A model generated the notes under the pieces. The model made no database searches. It saw only the letters and a list, made by a program, of their open reading frames with translations, and was not told the origin of the DNA. A stretch of 64,000 nt of DNA from Planctomycetaceae bacterium (lineage in GTDB: Bacteria > Planctomycetota > Planctomycetia > Planctomycetales > Planctomycetaceae): assembly GCA_002726205.1 (NCBI GenBank), contig PBSL01000057.1, positions 1 through 64,000 of the forward strand, read 5' to 3'. The first letter of the stretch is position 1, and the number at the start of each line of letters is the position of its first letter. The position numbers were made by a program, and so were the translations under genes. Below, piece by piece: positions 26,241 to 35,145 of the stretch.

Positions 26241-27524
26241 CTAGAAGGGGGCTTCCTTCGAGTGCACCGCGGCTTGCAGCACCCGCCCGCGGAGATCGGC
26301 CCATTCGGCCGATCCGTCGTTGGCGATGTGTTCGAGGTTGATGCCCCGGGGGAAGAACGGCAGGCGACCGGCTTGCCAGTCTTCCCAGTACTGCTGGCAG
26401 TGGGCGTAGTAGGTCGTCGTACCCGAGGGCCAGCGGAGGGCGATCAACAGGTCGGGATGCGGGTAGGGCTTGTCCTTGGGTTCGCAGGCGAACAGCTCGA
26501 TGGCTTCCTCGTCGAGTTCGATTCCCAGTCCCGGGCCCTCGGGGACCGGGCAGAGACCGTTGGAGACCGGCAGCGGTGTGCTCACGCAGTCCCGCTCGAA
26601 GAGCTGATGGCAGTTGACACTCGGCCAGCGAGCGTGCTCGAGGACCGCACCCCAGTGCAACGCGAAGGCGGCGGCGACCTTCGAGCCGACGATCTGCAGG
26701 AAGAACGACTTGTTGAACTCGCGGCAGACCAGTGCATCCTGTTGCATCTTGGTTGCACCACCGGTAACGACGAACCCGTCGACCATTTCCTCGCGGATCG
26801 CCGTTTCCAGTGACGGTTCGCCGGGGTGGTTCTGGGTGTGCATCGAGATGGGCACGTGCGTGTGTTGCCGCAGGAACGTGTAGCCGGCCACGTCATGGTG
26901 CGGAATCGGGCTCTCGAACATCACCACGTGGTGGAATTGTTCAAGTTCCTTGAGTAACCGTGTCGAGTGGGCGGTGTCGATGCCGAAACCGTTGAAGTCC
27001 ATGTCGACCTCAAAGTGTTCCGGCAGGCTGGCACACAGTTTCCGGGTGTTCTCGATCAGGTCCCACCACGGCCGGCCCTTGGTCTTGAAGGCCGTGTAGC
27101 CGTTCTCGGCGGCCAGTTTCGCTTCGCTGATCCAGTCCTCGGCCGAGAGGTCGATGTCCCACCAGCTGATGTGACAACGGTCCCGGACCGGTTGTCCCAG
27201 CAGTTGCCACAGCGGGCAGTCGGCCGCCTTGGCGGCTGCATCGAACAGGGCGATCTGCAGTCCGGCCCCCAGGTCGTCGTCCCACATCGTTTCGGCAGGG
27301 TGCTTGCCGATCACCTTGGCCTTCGACGCGTCGCTGGTCGTCTCGTCGCCCCAGGTGTAATAGACCATCGTCTCGCCGATGCCGACCACACCCGAATCGA
27401 GAGTGACCCGGACGATTTCGAACAGCGTCCAGTGAGGAATCTCACGGACCATGTGCCTGGCCGGAGTCTCCCGCAGCGGCAGGTCGACCCAGCAGGTCTC
27501 GATGCTCTTGACGTTGTGTGACAT
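26241..27524 (-). CDS. enolase-superfamily enzyme (mandelate racemase / muconate lactonizing type)
   Basis: A 427-residue cytoplasmic enzyme of the MR/MLE branch of the enolase superfamily, probably a sugar-acid dehydratase or racemase. Visible features are the capping-domain start (MVREIPHWTLFEIVRVTLDSG) and the KxK motif in FKTKGRP. Two metal-ligand regions follow, EVDMDFNGFG and VMFESPIPHHD. The third expected acidic ligand is not obvious: the strand reads PISMHTQNHPGEP. The next gene in transcription is a sodium/solute symporter reading upstream on the same strand, and the two together suggest uptake and catabolism of a carboxylated sugar. Substrate cannot be read from sequence. Confidence 0.82.
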   Translation of the reverse strand: MSHNVKSIETCWVDLPLRETPARHMVREIPHWTLFEIVRVTLDSGVVGIGETMVYYTWGDETTSDASKAKVIGKHPAETMWDDDLGAGLQIALFDAAAKAADCPLWQLLGQPVRDRCHISWWDIDLSAEDWISEAKLAAENGYTAFKTKGRPWWDLIENTRKLCASLPEHFEVDMDFNGFGIDTAHSTRLLKELEQFHHVVMFESPIPHHDVAGYTFLRQHTHVPISMHTQNHPGEPSLETAIREEMVDGFVVTGGATKMQQDALVCREFNKSFFLQIVGSKVAAAFALHWGAVLEHARWPSVNCHQLFERDCVSTPLPVSNGLCPVPEGPGLGIELDEEAIELFACEPKDKPYPHPDLLIALRWPSGTTTYYAHCQQYWEDWQAGRLPFFPRGINLEHIANDGSAEWADLRGRVLQAAVHSKEAPF

Positions 27525-27533
27525 GGTCTTCCT

Positions 27534-29735
27534 TCAGGCTCCGATTCCCGCGGCCCAGACCGCTACGCCGATGATCGCAAAGCAGACCAGCACCGAGATC
27601 ACGAAACCGATGATGTCCTCGCCAGTGGGCTTCTGGAACTCCAGTGAACTGTTCGGGAAGAGTTTTACCCGCTCGCAGGTGCTTGGATCCGCATAGGCCG
27701 ACTCCAGTTTCAGGCGGTCCTGCTCGGGATCGGGATCCACGGGAGTTTTCATCTTGGCGTAGTAGCGGTCCAGGCCCTGCGACGAGTTCCTGCGGGTGAC
27801 CAGGCTGGCGATGATCATCACCAGGAATGGCATCACGATCTTGGGGACGAGCTCGAGGGCGTTGAGGGTCGAGGGCGACTTGCCGGCCAGGTCCAGGTTG
27901 AAGGGCCGGTAGAAGATCAGGTTGAGTTTCAGGTTGCCTTCACCCCGCAACCCGGTGCCGGCCGGATAATCGAGTGTTTCACGTGTCGTGTGCTCGTCAA
28001 TCTGCTCGCTTGCCACCACCGTCTTCTTGGCTGCCGAATCGACCGGTACAAGGTTGTCCCAGTAGATGCTGACACTCTTGTTTTCGGTTGTCTTGGGCAA
28101 CCGCGTCGTTCCCGCCACGATCTCCTGCATTCCCTGGGGGCCGGGGATGAAGATCTTGCCCGGCGAGATCCGCTGCGGCTTGTTCATCCGGTGTTCAATC
28201 AGCTTCTCGTCCGAGAGCCCCTGGCTCGCCTCGGTCCACTCGTTCAACGAGCTGGCGAAACGCCGACGGAGCATCGACTTGGAGACGACTTCCATCGAGG
28301 TTGTTCGCGTGTGCGGTGTACGGCTCATCATCGCCTGGTCTTCGCGCCAATCGCTGAAGACCTTTGGTCCGAAGAACGGGATCAAGAAGAAGAACAACAG
28401 ACAGTAAGTCACGGTGATCCAGGCCCCGTGTTTTGTGCCTCGTCGCCAGTACATGCCGACCCAGAAGGGGGCGGCAAAGACCAGGGGGAACCAGAAGGTC
28501 AATTCAAGTTGTCCGAGCATGTCGTAAACTGTCAGCGAGAAAATGACCGAACCGGCGACGACGATCATGCCGGTCAGCCGTCCGGTCCACAGGCATTCCC
28601 GCTCGCCCGCGTTTGGCCTGAGGAACGGTACATAGAGGTTGCGGACGATCAGGCCGGCACCGACGACCATCTGGGCGTCGACACTGCTCATCAATGCCGC
28701 CAGCAGGCAGGCCAGCATCAGGCCGCGAAAGCCCGGGCCAAGCAACTGCATCGAGGCGTATCCCCAGGTCTGGTCGGGGTTGTCGACCAGTTGTGGCACG
28801 TCGGCGTACAACGTCGCGGCGATCAACGCGGTCAGTACCCAGCCGAGCGTGCAGAACCGCTTCAGGAAATTGCCGACCACCAGGCCGATCCGCGCGTTGT
28901 ACTCGGTCTTGGCCGATCCGCCCCCGGTGGCGATGAAGTGCGGTTGCACGACGATGCCGGTCAGGTTCGCCAGCACGACGGCCAGCACGTAGTAGAGCGA
29001 GAACTGGGCGGCGGTGCCGCCGACGACATCGAAGAACGACTCGGGCAACTGGTCATGCATGACCTCGAAACCGTTCTTTCCGTCAGGATTGAGCTCCGGG
29101 TTGGCGGTCAGCTTGCCGAGTCCGATCGGGATCAGCATGACCGAGAGCCCGATGATGCACAGGCCCTGGATCAGGTCCGTGAAGTAGGCTGCCGCCAGCC
29201 CACCGGCGATCCCGTACACCACGACCACCACCCCGATCACCGGGATCAGGACGTACTTCAATGCCACGGCGGTTCCGAATACGGTGATCGTCTCGCCGAT
29301 CATCGGCTCGGCCGTCTTGGCGATCGCCGAGAAGAACATCGAGCCGTAGATCATGAAGAAGAAGACACCGAAGACGCTGTAGGCAGCACCCAGCCAACGC
29401 GACTCGTATCGCTCGACGTACCAGTCGCCCAGTGTCAGGTGACGCATGCGCCGGTACCAGACACCGGTGATCCAGTAGAAGGGGGTGACGAACAGCCAGA
29501 ACATCGTACTCCACATGCCGCTCATCCCGCCGGTGAACGTGGTTCGGCCGGTGTTGATCGGGTCGCTGGAACCGGTCCCCGCCCCGAACGCGGCGAACGT
29601 CTGCAGCAGCTTGCCGAAGGAGCGGCCGCCGAGGAAATAGTCCTCCTGCTGCTTGATCTGTCGCGAACAGTAGACCCCGATGCCGACCATCATCAGGAAG
29701 TAACCACCCAGGACGAGATAATCAGCGGACGCCAT
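27534..29735 (-). CDS. sodium:solute symporter (SSF family) with large internal insertion
   Basis: A 733-residue inner-membrane transporter of the SSF family. It has the usual opening LVLGGYFLMMVGIGVYCSRQIKQQEDYFLGGRS and the conserved SSDPINTGRTTFTGGMSGMW region, with about eleven or more membrane segments. The standard SSF length is about 500-580 residues. Here an unusual hydrophilic stretch of roughly 165 residues (about 458-625, including ENKSVSIYWDNLVPVDSA) interrupts the C-terminal membrane part before LELVPKIVMPFLVMIIASLV and a last segment near the end. Likely substrate is a sugar acid or sugar, given the neighbouring enolase-superfamily gene. ATG 29735 is chosen because AAGGA lies upstream and the longer frame has no membrane start. 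Confidence 0.87.
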   Translation of the reverse strand: MASADYLVLGGYFLMMVGIGVYCSRQIKQQEDYFLGGRSFGKLLQTFAAFGAGTGSSDPINTGRTTFTGGMSGMWSTMFWLFVTPFYWITGVWYRRMRHLTLGDWYVERYESRWLGAAYSVFGVFFFMIYGSMFFSAIAKTAEPMIGETITVFGTAVALKYVLIPVIGVVVVVYGIAGGLAAAYFTDLIQGLCIIGLSVMLIPIGLGKLTANPELNPDGKNGFEVMHDQLPESFFDVVGGTAAQFSLYYVLAVVLANLTGIVVQPHFIATGGGSAKTEYNARIGLVVGNFLKRFCTLGWVLTALIAATLYADVPQLVDNPDQTWGYASMQLLGPGFRGLMLACLLAALMSSVDAQMVVGAGLIVRNLYVPFLRPNAGERECLWTGRLTGMIVVAGSVIFSLTVYDMLGQLELTFWFPLVFAAPFWVGMYWRRGTKHGAWITVTYCLLFFFLIPFFGPKVFSDWREDQAMMSRTPHTRTTSMEVVSKSMLRRRFASSLNEWTEASQGLSDEKLIEHRMNKPQRISPGKIFIPGPQGMQEIVAGTTRLPKTTENKSVSIYWDNLVPVDSAAKKTVVASEQIDEHTTRETLDYPAGTGLRGEGNLKLNLIFYRPFNLDLAGKSPSTLNALELVPKIVMPFLVMIIASLVTRRNSSQGLDRYYAKMKTPVDPDPEQDRLKLESAYADPSTCERVKLFPNSSLEFQKPTGEDIIGFVISVLVCFAIIGVAVWAAGIGA

Positions 29736-29891
29736 GGTGGGGTTATCCTTGAGGGGGTTGGCAATGGCCGCCGGCGAGCGGACTGCGAGCAAGGTAACGG
29801 GGCACCGGGCTGGTTGCAAACCTTCCGGCCCGGTCGGCGGCGGTCCCGGATTCCTCTTTCACCACAGCAGGGAAACAGTTATTCCATTGCC

Positions 29892-31307
29892 ATGGCCGAC
29901 ACGTCCTCACCGACCCTGCGCCCCGGCGCCCGCGTCACCGTGATGGGATTGGGCAGCTTCGGAGGTGGTGTCGGGGCCGCCAGGTTCCTGGCCGGCCGCG
30001 GGGCCCAGGTGACCGTGACCGATCTCCGCGACGACGAGGCACTGGCCGACTCCTGCCGGCAGCTCGACGGCGTGCCCGGGATCAACTGGCGATTGGGAGA
30101 GCACCGCGAGGAAGATTTCCGGGACGTCGACCTGGTCGTGGTCAACCCGGCGGTTGCCTCCGAGAGCCCGTGGGTCGAAATCGCCCGCCAGTCCGGCGCG
30201 TTGCTCACCACCGAGATCGGCCTCTTCTGGCAACTCAATCCTGGACGGACCATCGCCGTCACCGGCAGCAATGGCAAGTCGACCACCGCGGCCATGATCC
30301 ACGCGATCCTCGACGCCGGTGGGGAAGGCCGGACCTGGCTGGGCGGCAACATCGGTGGCAGCCTGCTGGAACAACTCGACGCGATGGCATCCACCGACTG
30401 GGTCGTGCTGGAATTGAGCAGTTTTCAACTGGAACACCTCGACCGGCAGAAGGCCGCCGCCGAGATCGCCGTCGTGACCAATCTGACCCCCAATCATCTT
30501 GATCGCCATCACACGTTGGATGCCTATCGCCACGCCAAGCAGGCGATCCTGCGCTGGCAATCTCCGGGCCAGGCCGCCGTCCTCTCCAGCGACGATCCGG
30601 ATGTTGCCGGCTGGACGACCGCCGGTTGCCGTCTCGGATTTGGCCGGGATACCGGTTGCGGTGCGGGGGTGTTTCTGGGCGAGTTCGCTGACGCTGACCA
30701 GGCAGCGATCGTCCGGGTGGGCGAGGTGTCACGGGAAATCCCGCTGGGCGGCTGGGTAAGAATTCCGGGTCGTCACAACCTGCACAATGCCGCTGCCGCC
30801 ACGGCGGCGGCGCTGCTGGCCGGTGCCGGGATTGCCGACGTGCGACGTGGCCTGCAGCAATTCGCCGGTCTGCCTCATCGCCTGCAGCTGGTTGCCGAAT
30901 GTCGAGGACGCCGTTTCTACAACGACTCGCTGGCGACGACGCCGGAATCGGTGGCCGTGGCCCTGGCGGCCTTCGATGACCCGGTGGTGCTGTTGGCCGG
31001 GGGTTACGACAAGCAGATTCCGCTGGCCGGACTGGCCGACTCGATCGGTGAACATGCCAAGGCGATCGCGCTGATGGGAGAAACCGCCGGCATGCTGGAC
31101 CGGCACCTGGCCGACCAGGGCAACCAGATTCCGCGTTCGGTGTGCGGTTCGCTCGAGCAGGCTTTCGCCTGGGCCATCGCGCAGTCGTCACCCGGCGACA
31201 ATATCCTGCTCTCGCCCGGCTGCGCCAGCTACGACTGGTTCACGAGCTTTCGCGAGCGAGGCAAGGCGTTCGAACAACTGGCGCGGGGGTGGCGGCAGGC
31301 AGCCTAA
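29892..31307 (+). CDS. murD: UDP-N-acetylmuramoylalanine--D-glutamate ligase
   Basis: Adds D-glutamate to UDP-MurNAc-L-alanine in peptidoglycan precursor synthesis, in the cytoplasm. The 471 residues hold the three Mur-ligase domains: N-terminal VTVMGLGSFGGGVGAARFLAGRG, the central ATP site GSNGKSTT (125-132, Lys129) with LELSSFQLEHL and NLTPNHLDRH, and the C-terminal domain with GRHNLHNAAAA, FYNDSLATTPESV, LLAGGYDKQ and LLSPGCASYDWF. The Asp/Ser/Thr and the YNDS(K/L)ATxP motif are MurD-specific. The ATG at 29892 starts the conserved N-domain; a longer open frame upstream is antisense to the symporter and spurious. It ends convergently with epmB, sharing the overlapping stops CTAA (31304-31307). 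A planctomycete having MurD agrees with the finding that the group makes peptidoglycan. Confidence 0.95.
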   Translation: MADTSSPTLRPGARVTVMGLGSFGGGVGAARFLAGRGAQVTVTDLRDDEALADSCRQLDGVPGINWRLGEHREEDFRDVDLVVVNPAVASESPWVEIARQSGALLTTEIGLFWQLNPGRTIAVTGSNGKSTTAAMIHAILDAGGEGRTWLGGNIGGSLLEQLDAMASTDWVVLELSSFQLEHLDRQKAAAEIAVVTNLTPNHLDRHHTLDAYRHAKQAILRWQSPGQAAVLSSDDPDVAGWTTAGCRLGFGRDTGCGAGVFLGEFADADQAAIVRVGEVSREIPLGGWVRIPGRHNLHNAAAATAAALLAGAGIADVRRGLQQFAGLPHRLQLVAECRGRRFYNDSLATTPESVAVALAAFDDPVVLLAGGYDKQIPLAGLADSIGEHAKAIALMGETAGMLDRHLADQGNQIPRSVCGSLEQAFAWAIAQSSPGDNILLSPGCASYDWFTSFRERGKAFEQLARGWRQAA

Positions 31308-32305
31308 ACCAGCCGTCGCTTCGATGACTCGCCGGATTGTTCACGGACATAACGCGGCACGGCATAGCCGGGCAGTCGCCGCTCCAGCTCGGCAATCAGG
31401 GCACGCCCGACCGACTCGTCGGTCTCGAAATGCGCTGCCCCGGCCACGCGATCGAGCTGGTGCAGGTAGTAGGCGACGACGCCGGTATCGGCCAGCCGCG
31501 AGCAGAGGGCCTCGAGCGTGTCGGCGTCATCGTTGACACCGGCCAGCAGCACGGCCTGGTTGAGCACCGTCAGGCCCGACCGCACGAGCCCGACCAGTGC
31601 CTCGACACAATCGCCGACGACCTCCGCCGGATGATTGGCGTGGACGACCACGATCGGAGTCAGCCGTCCGGACTGCAGCCGCCGGCACAGTGCCGGTGTC
31701 ACCCGGCTGGGCAGCACGATCGGTAACCGGGTGTGAATCCGCAGGCGGGCCAGGTGAGGGATGGCATCGAGCCGGTCAAGGAGTTCACCCAGCCGGGCAT
31801 CGGTCAGCATCAGTGGATCGCCACCACTGAGAATGACCTCGCGGATCGAATCGTCGGCCTGCAACGCGGCAATCGCCGGCTTCCATTCGTCCAGCCGCCG
31901 GGGTTCCCGGCCGTAGGGATAGTGCCGTCGGAAGCAATAGCGACAGTGCACCGCACAACTGCCGGTGCTGACCAGCAACGCCCGCCCGGCGTACTTGTGG
32001 ATCAGGCCGGGGGTGCGCCGGGCGGCCTGGTCGCCGACGGCGTCGATCGTGAATCCCTCGACCCGGTCGTGTTCCCGCACGTCGGGCAAGACCTGCCTGA
32101 GCAGAGGGTCGTGCGGGTCACCGGGCCTCATTCTTGCCAGGAAACTCTCCGGGACCATCACGCCGAAGAGTTTCGCGGCCGGGTGGTCCGCCAGTGACGC
32201 GGGCAATTCGAGCCGTTCGAGCAGTTGCCCGGGATCGCGAATTGCCCGGGCCAGATCACGATGCCAGTCGGCCGCGGCGCTGGCCGGAGAGGGTCGCGGT
32301 GTCAC
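31304..32305 (-). CDS. epmB: EF-P beta-lysylation protein EpmB (radical SAM, lysine 2,3-aminomutase family)
   Basis: A 333-residue cytoplasmic radical-SAM, PLP-dependent aminomutase. EpmB converts alpha-lysine to beta-lysine, which EpmA attaches to elongation factor P. The radical-SAM cluster motif is CAVHCRYC (Cys117, Cys121, Cys124), followed by RRHYPYG. The conserved EVILSGGDPLML, RLRIHTRLPIVLPSRV and YYLHQLD blocks mark the KamA/EpmB family. The assignment to EpmB rather than generic lysine 2,3-aminomutase rests on the short length and on the divergent neighbour efp (starts 94 bases apart). The GTG at 32305 is preceded by GAGG at five bases. EpmA is not in this window. Confidence 0.88.
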   Translation of the reverse strand: MTPRPSPASAAADWHRDLARAIRDPGQLLERLELPASLADHPAAKLFGVMVPESFLARMRPGDPHDPLLRQVLPDVREHDRVEGFTIDAVGDQAARRTPGLIHKYAGRALLVSTGSCAVHCRYCFRRHYPYGREPRRLDEWKPAIAALQADDSIREVILSGGDPLMLTDARLGELLDRLDAIPHLARLRIHTRLPIVLPSRVTPALCRRLQSGRLTPIVVVHANHPAEVVGDCVEALVGLVRSGLTVLNQAVLLAGVNDDADTLEALCSRLADTGVVAYYLHQLDRVAGAAHFETDESVGRALIAELERRLPGYAVPRYVREQSGESSKRRLV

Positions 32306-32347
32306 GTCGACCTCGGTTCCGTCGTTAAAGGTGATGTGCTAGTCTGG

Positions 32348-32370
32348 CTGGCCCGATCAGGGGTGGCCAG
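32348..32370. repeat. inverted repeat in the epmB/efp divergent gap
   Basis: CTGGCC (32348-32353) and GGCCAG (32365-32370) form a perfect 6-base inverted repeat around an 11-base loop in the 94-base gap between the two divergent starts. It could be an operator or a structure in the efp leader. The evidence is pattern only. Confidence 0.3.
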
Positions 32371-32399
32371 AGAATAGCCGTTGACCACGGAAACGACCA

Positions 32400-32969
32400 A
32401 TGCCGCAAATTAACACGGGCGACTTTCGCAAGGGCGTCAAGGTGGTTCTCGACGGTGAGCCCTACGAGATGTTCGAGTGCAACTTTGTCAAACCGGGCAA
32501 AGGCCAGGCGCTCTACAAGACGAAGCTCCGCAATCTGCTGAAAGGTACGATCCTGGATCGGACCTACAAGAGCGGCGACAGTCTCGAGGGAGCCGACGTG
32601 CACCGCGGTGAGGGCCAGTACCTCTACCATGACGCCAGCGGCTACATCTTCATGGACAATGAGTCCTACGAACAGCACACGCTCGAGGCCGACGTGTGCG
32701 GTGACCAGGTGGCGTTTCTGCTCGAGGGAGCCCAGGTCGGAATGATGTACTGGAACGGGCAGTTGATCTCGATGTCGCCTCCCCAGCACGTTGTGCTCGA
32801 GGTGACCCAGACCGAGCCGGCCGCCAAGGGCAACACGGCAACCAACGTCACCAAGCCGGCCACGGTAGAAACCGGTGCGGTGGTGCAGGTGCCAGCCTTC
32901 ATCAAGGAAGGCGACAAGCTGAAGATTGACGCCGAGGCCGGGACATATATCGAGCGGGCTCGCGACTAG
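32400..32969 (+). CDS. efp: elongation factor P
   Basis: EF-P relieves ribosome stalling at polyproline stretches. The 189-residue length and three-domain pattern are standard. The modification loop reads VKPGKGQA with Lys34 in the E. coli-type position, and domain 2/3 contain TYKSGDSLEGADV, YLYHDASGYIFMDNESYEQ and TGAVVQVPAFIKEGDKLKIDAEAGTYIERA. Lys34 plus a divergent epmB gene supports the beta-lysine modification route (inference). It is followed by miaB 30 bases downstream on the same strand. Confidence 0.97.
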   Translation: MPQINTGDFRKGVKVVLDGEPYEMFECNFVKPGKGQALYKTKLRNLLKGTILDRTYKSGDSLEGADVHRGEGQYLYHDASGYIFMDNESYEQHTLEADVCGDQVAFLLEGAQVGMMYWNGQLISMSPPQHVVLEVTQTEPAAKGNTATNVTKPATVETGAVVQVPAFIKEGDKLKIDAEAGTYIERARD

Positions 32970-32999
32970 ACGGTCCGAACGGATCGGGGTCTTCCTGGA

Positions 33000-34538
33000 A
33001 TGCCGACGACCCACAACCAGCTGTTGTTTCTCGAAACCGTCGGCTGCCAGATGAACGTGCTGGACAGCGAGCTGGTTGTCGCGGCGCTGCGGGCCGATGG
33101 GTTCGAGCTGACCGATCGCCTCGAGGATGCCGACACGGTGCTGTTCAACACCTGCAGCGTTCGCGAGCATGCCGAGCACAAGATCTACAGCGAACTGGGC
33201 CGGTTGAAGTACAGCAAGCGGCAGCGGCCGGAGCGGGTGATCGGCGTCTTCGGCTGCATGGCACAGAAAGATCAGGAACTGATCTTCCAGCGGGCTCCCC
33301 ATGTCGACCTGGTGGTGGGCACCGGACAACTGGCCGAGATTCCCCGGCTGGTTGCCGAGGCCCGTCGCAGCCGGCGGCGGGCGCTGGCGGTCAGCCTTGC
33401 CCGGACAGGCGGCAGCCGCGACGAGGTGGCCGGGAGCTTCGCGAGCTACGATCCACTGCGCGATCCGACGATGCGGCCCAGCCCCTTCCAGGCCTACGTC
33501 CGCATCATGATCGGCTGCGACAAGTTCTGCACCTACTGTGTCGTGCCGACGACCCGCGGGCCCGAACAAAGCCGGCCCCCGTCGCAGGTCATCGCCGAGG
33601 TCCGGGCACTGGCCGGCCAGGGGGTGCGCGAGGTGACGCTGCTGGGCCAGACCGTCAACAGTTATTTGCATGTCGAGAACGGTCGCAACTGGCGGTTGGC
33701 CGATCTGCTCGGGGCCATCCACGACACCGGGGGGATCGAGCGGATCAAGTTCGTGACGAACTTCCCCCGCGACATGAGCACCGACCTGCTCGAGGCCATC
33801 CGCGACCTGGCCAAGGTGGGCCGTTACCTGCACGTTCCGGTCCAGTCGGGATCCGACGCGGTGCTGAAACGGATGAAGCGGGGCTACACCGTCGAGGAGT
33901 ACCGCGAGATGATGGCGAGAATCAGCGAAACTGTTCCCGGTTGTGCCGTCTCCAGCGACTTCATCGTCGGCTTCTGCGGCGAAACCGACCAGGATTTCCA
34001 GGCCAGCGTGCAACTGGTCGAGGAATGCCGGTTCAAGAACAGTTTCATCTTCAAGTACAGCCCGCGGCCGGGCACGATGGCCGACTCGAATCTCGAGGAC
34101 GACGTTCCCGAGGCGGTCAAGCGCGAGCGGAACGCGCGGCTGCTGGAACTGCAGACGGCCATCTGCGAGGAAGACAACGCCGGGTTCATCGGGCGGACCG
34201 TCGAGGTGCTCGTTGAGGGACCAAGCAAGACGGCAAGAAAAAGGCTCAAACGCCAACAACCCGAAACCCCCCAGCACCCGGTTCCCGGCGTGGAGATTGA
34301 CAGCGAAGGTGACGGGACGCCGGAGACGCTGGCACCGGGCCCGTTTGGTGCTGGACCACTGCAACTGGTCGGGCGAACCGATTGTGACCGGATCGTGGTC
34401 TTCGACGGCAACCCGCGGTTGGCCGGGTCACTGGCGAACATCTCGATCGACGATTGCACGGCCACAACGCTGATCGGCCGGATTGTCACTCGCGAGGTTC
34501 GGCATACTCCACTGGTGGAACTTCCGATCGTCGGCTAG
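33000..34538 (+). CDS. miaB: tRNA-2-methylthio-N6-dimethylallyladenosine synthase
   Basis: Radical-SAM methylthiotransferase that modifies A37 of tRNAs reading UNN codons, in the cytoplasm. It carries two iron-sulfur clusters. The N-terminal cluster ligands are Cys16 (GCQMN), Cys52 (NTCSVRE) and Cys86 (GCMAQ); the radical-SAM cluster is CDKFCTYC (Cys173, Cys177, Cys180). KFVTNFPRDM, HVPVQSGSD and the C-terminal TRAM domain complete it. At 512 residues it is longer than usual: an insertion of about 40 residues (roughly 410-450, Pro/Gln/Glu-rich) sits inside the TRAM region between VEGPSK and GRTDCDRIVVF. Confidence 0.94.
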   Translation: MPTTHNQLLFLETVGCQMNVLDSELVVAALRADGFELTDRLEDADTVLFNTCSVREHAEHKIYSELGRLKYSKRQRPERVIGVFGCMAQKDQELIFQRAPHVDLVVGTGQLAEIPRLVAEARRSRRRALAVSLARTGGSRDEVAGSFASYDPLRDPTMRPSPFQAYVRIMIGCDKFCTYCVVPTTRGPEQSRPPSQVIAEVRALAGQGVREVTLLGQTVNSYLHVENGRNWRLADLLGAIHDTGGIERIKFVTNFPRDMSTDLLEAIRDLAKVGRYLHVPVQSGSDAVLKRMKRGYTVEEYREMMARISETVPGCAVSSDFIVGFCGETDQDFQASVQLVEECRFKNSFIFKYSPRPGTMADSNLEDDVPEAVKRERNARLLELQTAICEEDNAGFIGRTVEVLVEGPSKTARKRLKRQQPETPQHPVPGVEIDSEGDGTPETLAPGPFGAGPLQLVGRTDCDRIVVFDGNPRLAGSLANISIDDCTATTLIGRIVTREVRHTPLVELPIVG

Positions 34539-34605
34539 CGTGATATCAGGTCATGCCGGTGGGCCGTTGCATCGGAGTCGGTTCTCGACGTGCGAGTTTC
34601 TCGAT

Positions 34606-35079
34606 ATGGACAACCAAGAGAACCAGCCTTACTACGAGAGCCCGATAAAGTTTGACCCCAGTCGTATCCGTGCCGCGGCCGTTTATTGCAGCGACGGGCG
34701 ATACGGCGAGCAATTTGATGACCTGATGCATACCTCGCTGAAGTTGCCCCGGTACGATCGCCTGGCGGTGCCCGGCGGCGCGGCCTGTCTTGCCCGTCAT
34801 TTTGCCATCTACCGCGAGGAAGAAGGTGTCTCGGAACAGTTGCGGTTCCTGGTGGATGTTCACGGTCTTGAACGTGTCGTGCTGATTGCCCATGACGAAT
34901 GCGCTTTTTATACGCAGCGATTGCAGGTGTCTCCGCTCCAACTGGAGGCACAGCAACGAGAAGACCTGGAGAAAGCCGTTCAACGTGTCAGGACCATCGG
35001 CCCGGACCTGATTGTCGATGTGTTCTTTGCCCGCAAGAAGGCGAGTGGGGCGGTTCACTTTGAAGCCGTTGCGTTTTAG
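34606..35079 (+). CDS. short beta-carbonic-anhydrase-like protein
   Basis: A 157-residue protein with the zinc-site pattern of beta-carbonic anhydrases: YCSDGRYGEQF (Cys28, Asp30, Arg32, the C-x-D-x-R motif) and LIAHDECAFY (His96, Cys99, the H-x-x-C motif). It is shorter than typical beta-CAs (about 200 or more), lacks a clear N-terminal helix arm and ends in a Lys-rich, beta-strand C-terminus (VDVFFARKKASGAVHFEAVAF). It may bind zinc and act on CO2/bicarbonate, or be a degenerate relative. ATG 34606 is supported by the fold starting there; no Shine-Dalgarno is obvious. Confidence 0.65.
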   Translation: MDNQENQPYYESPIKFDPSRIRAAAVYCSDGRYGEQFDDLMHTSLKLPRYDRLAVPGGAACLARHFAIYREEEGVSEQLRFLVDVHGLERVVLIAHDECAFYTQRLQVSPLQLEAQQREDLEKAVQRVRTIGPDLIVDVFFARKKASGAVHFEAVAF

Positions 35080-35145
35080 GCAACCGTGTGCCACAACCGG
35101 CCCGATGAGGTTTCCGGGAGCAATTCCGACCGGGAGTAGAATTCC

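Noticed and set aside
27990-29891. Extension of the murD frame upstream by over 600 codons
   Set aside because: It is antisense to the symporter gene; MurD homology starts at ATG 29892.
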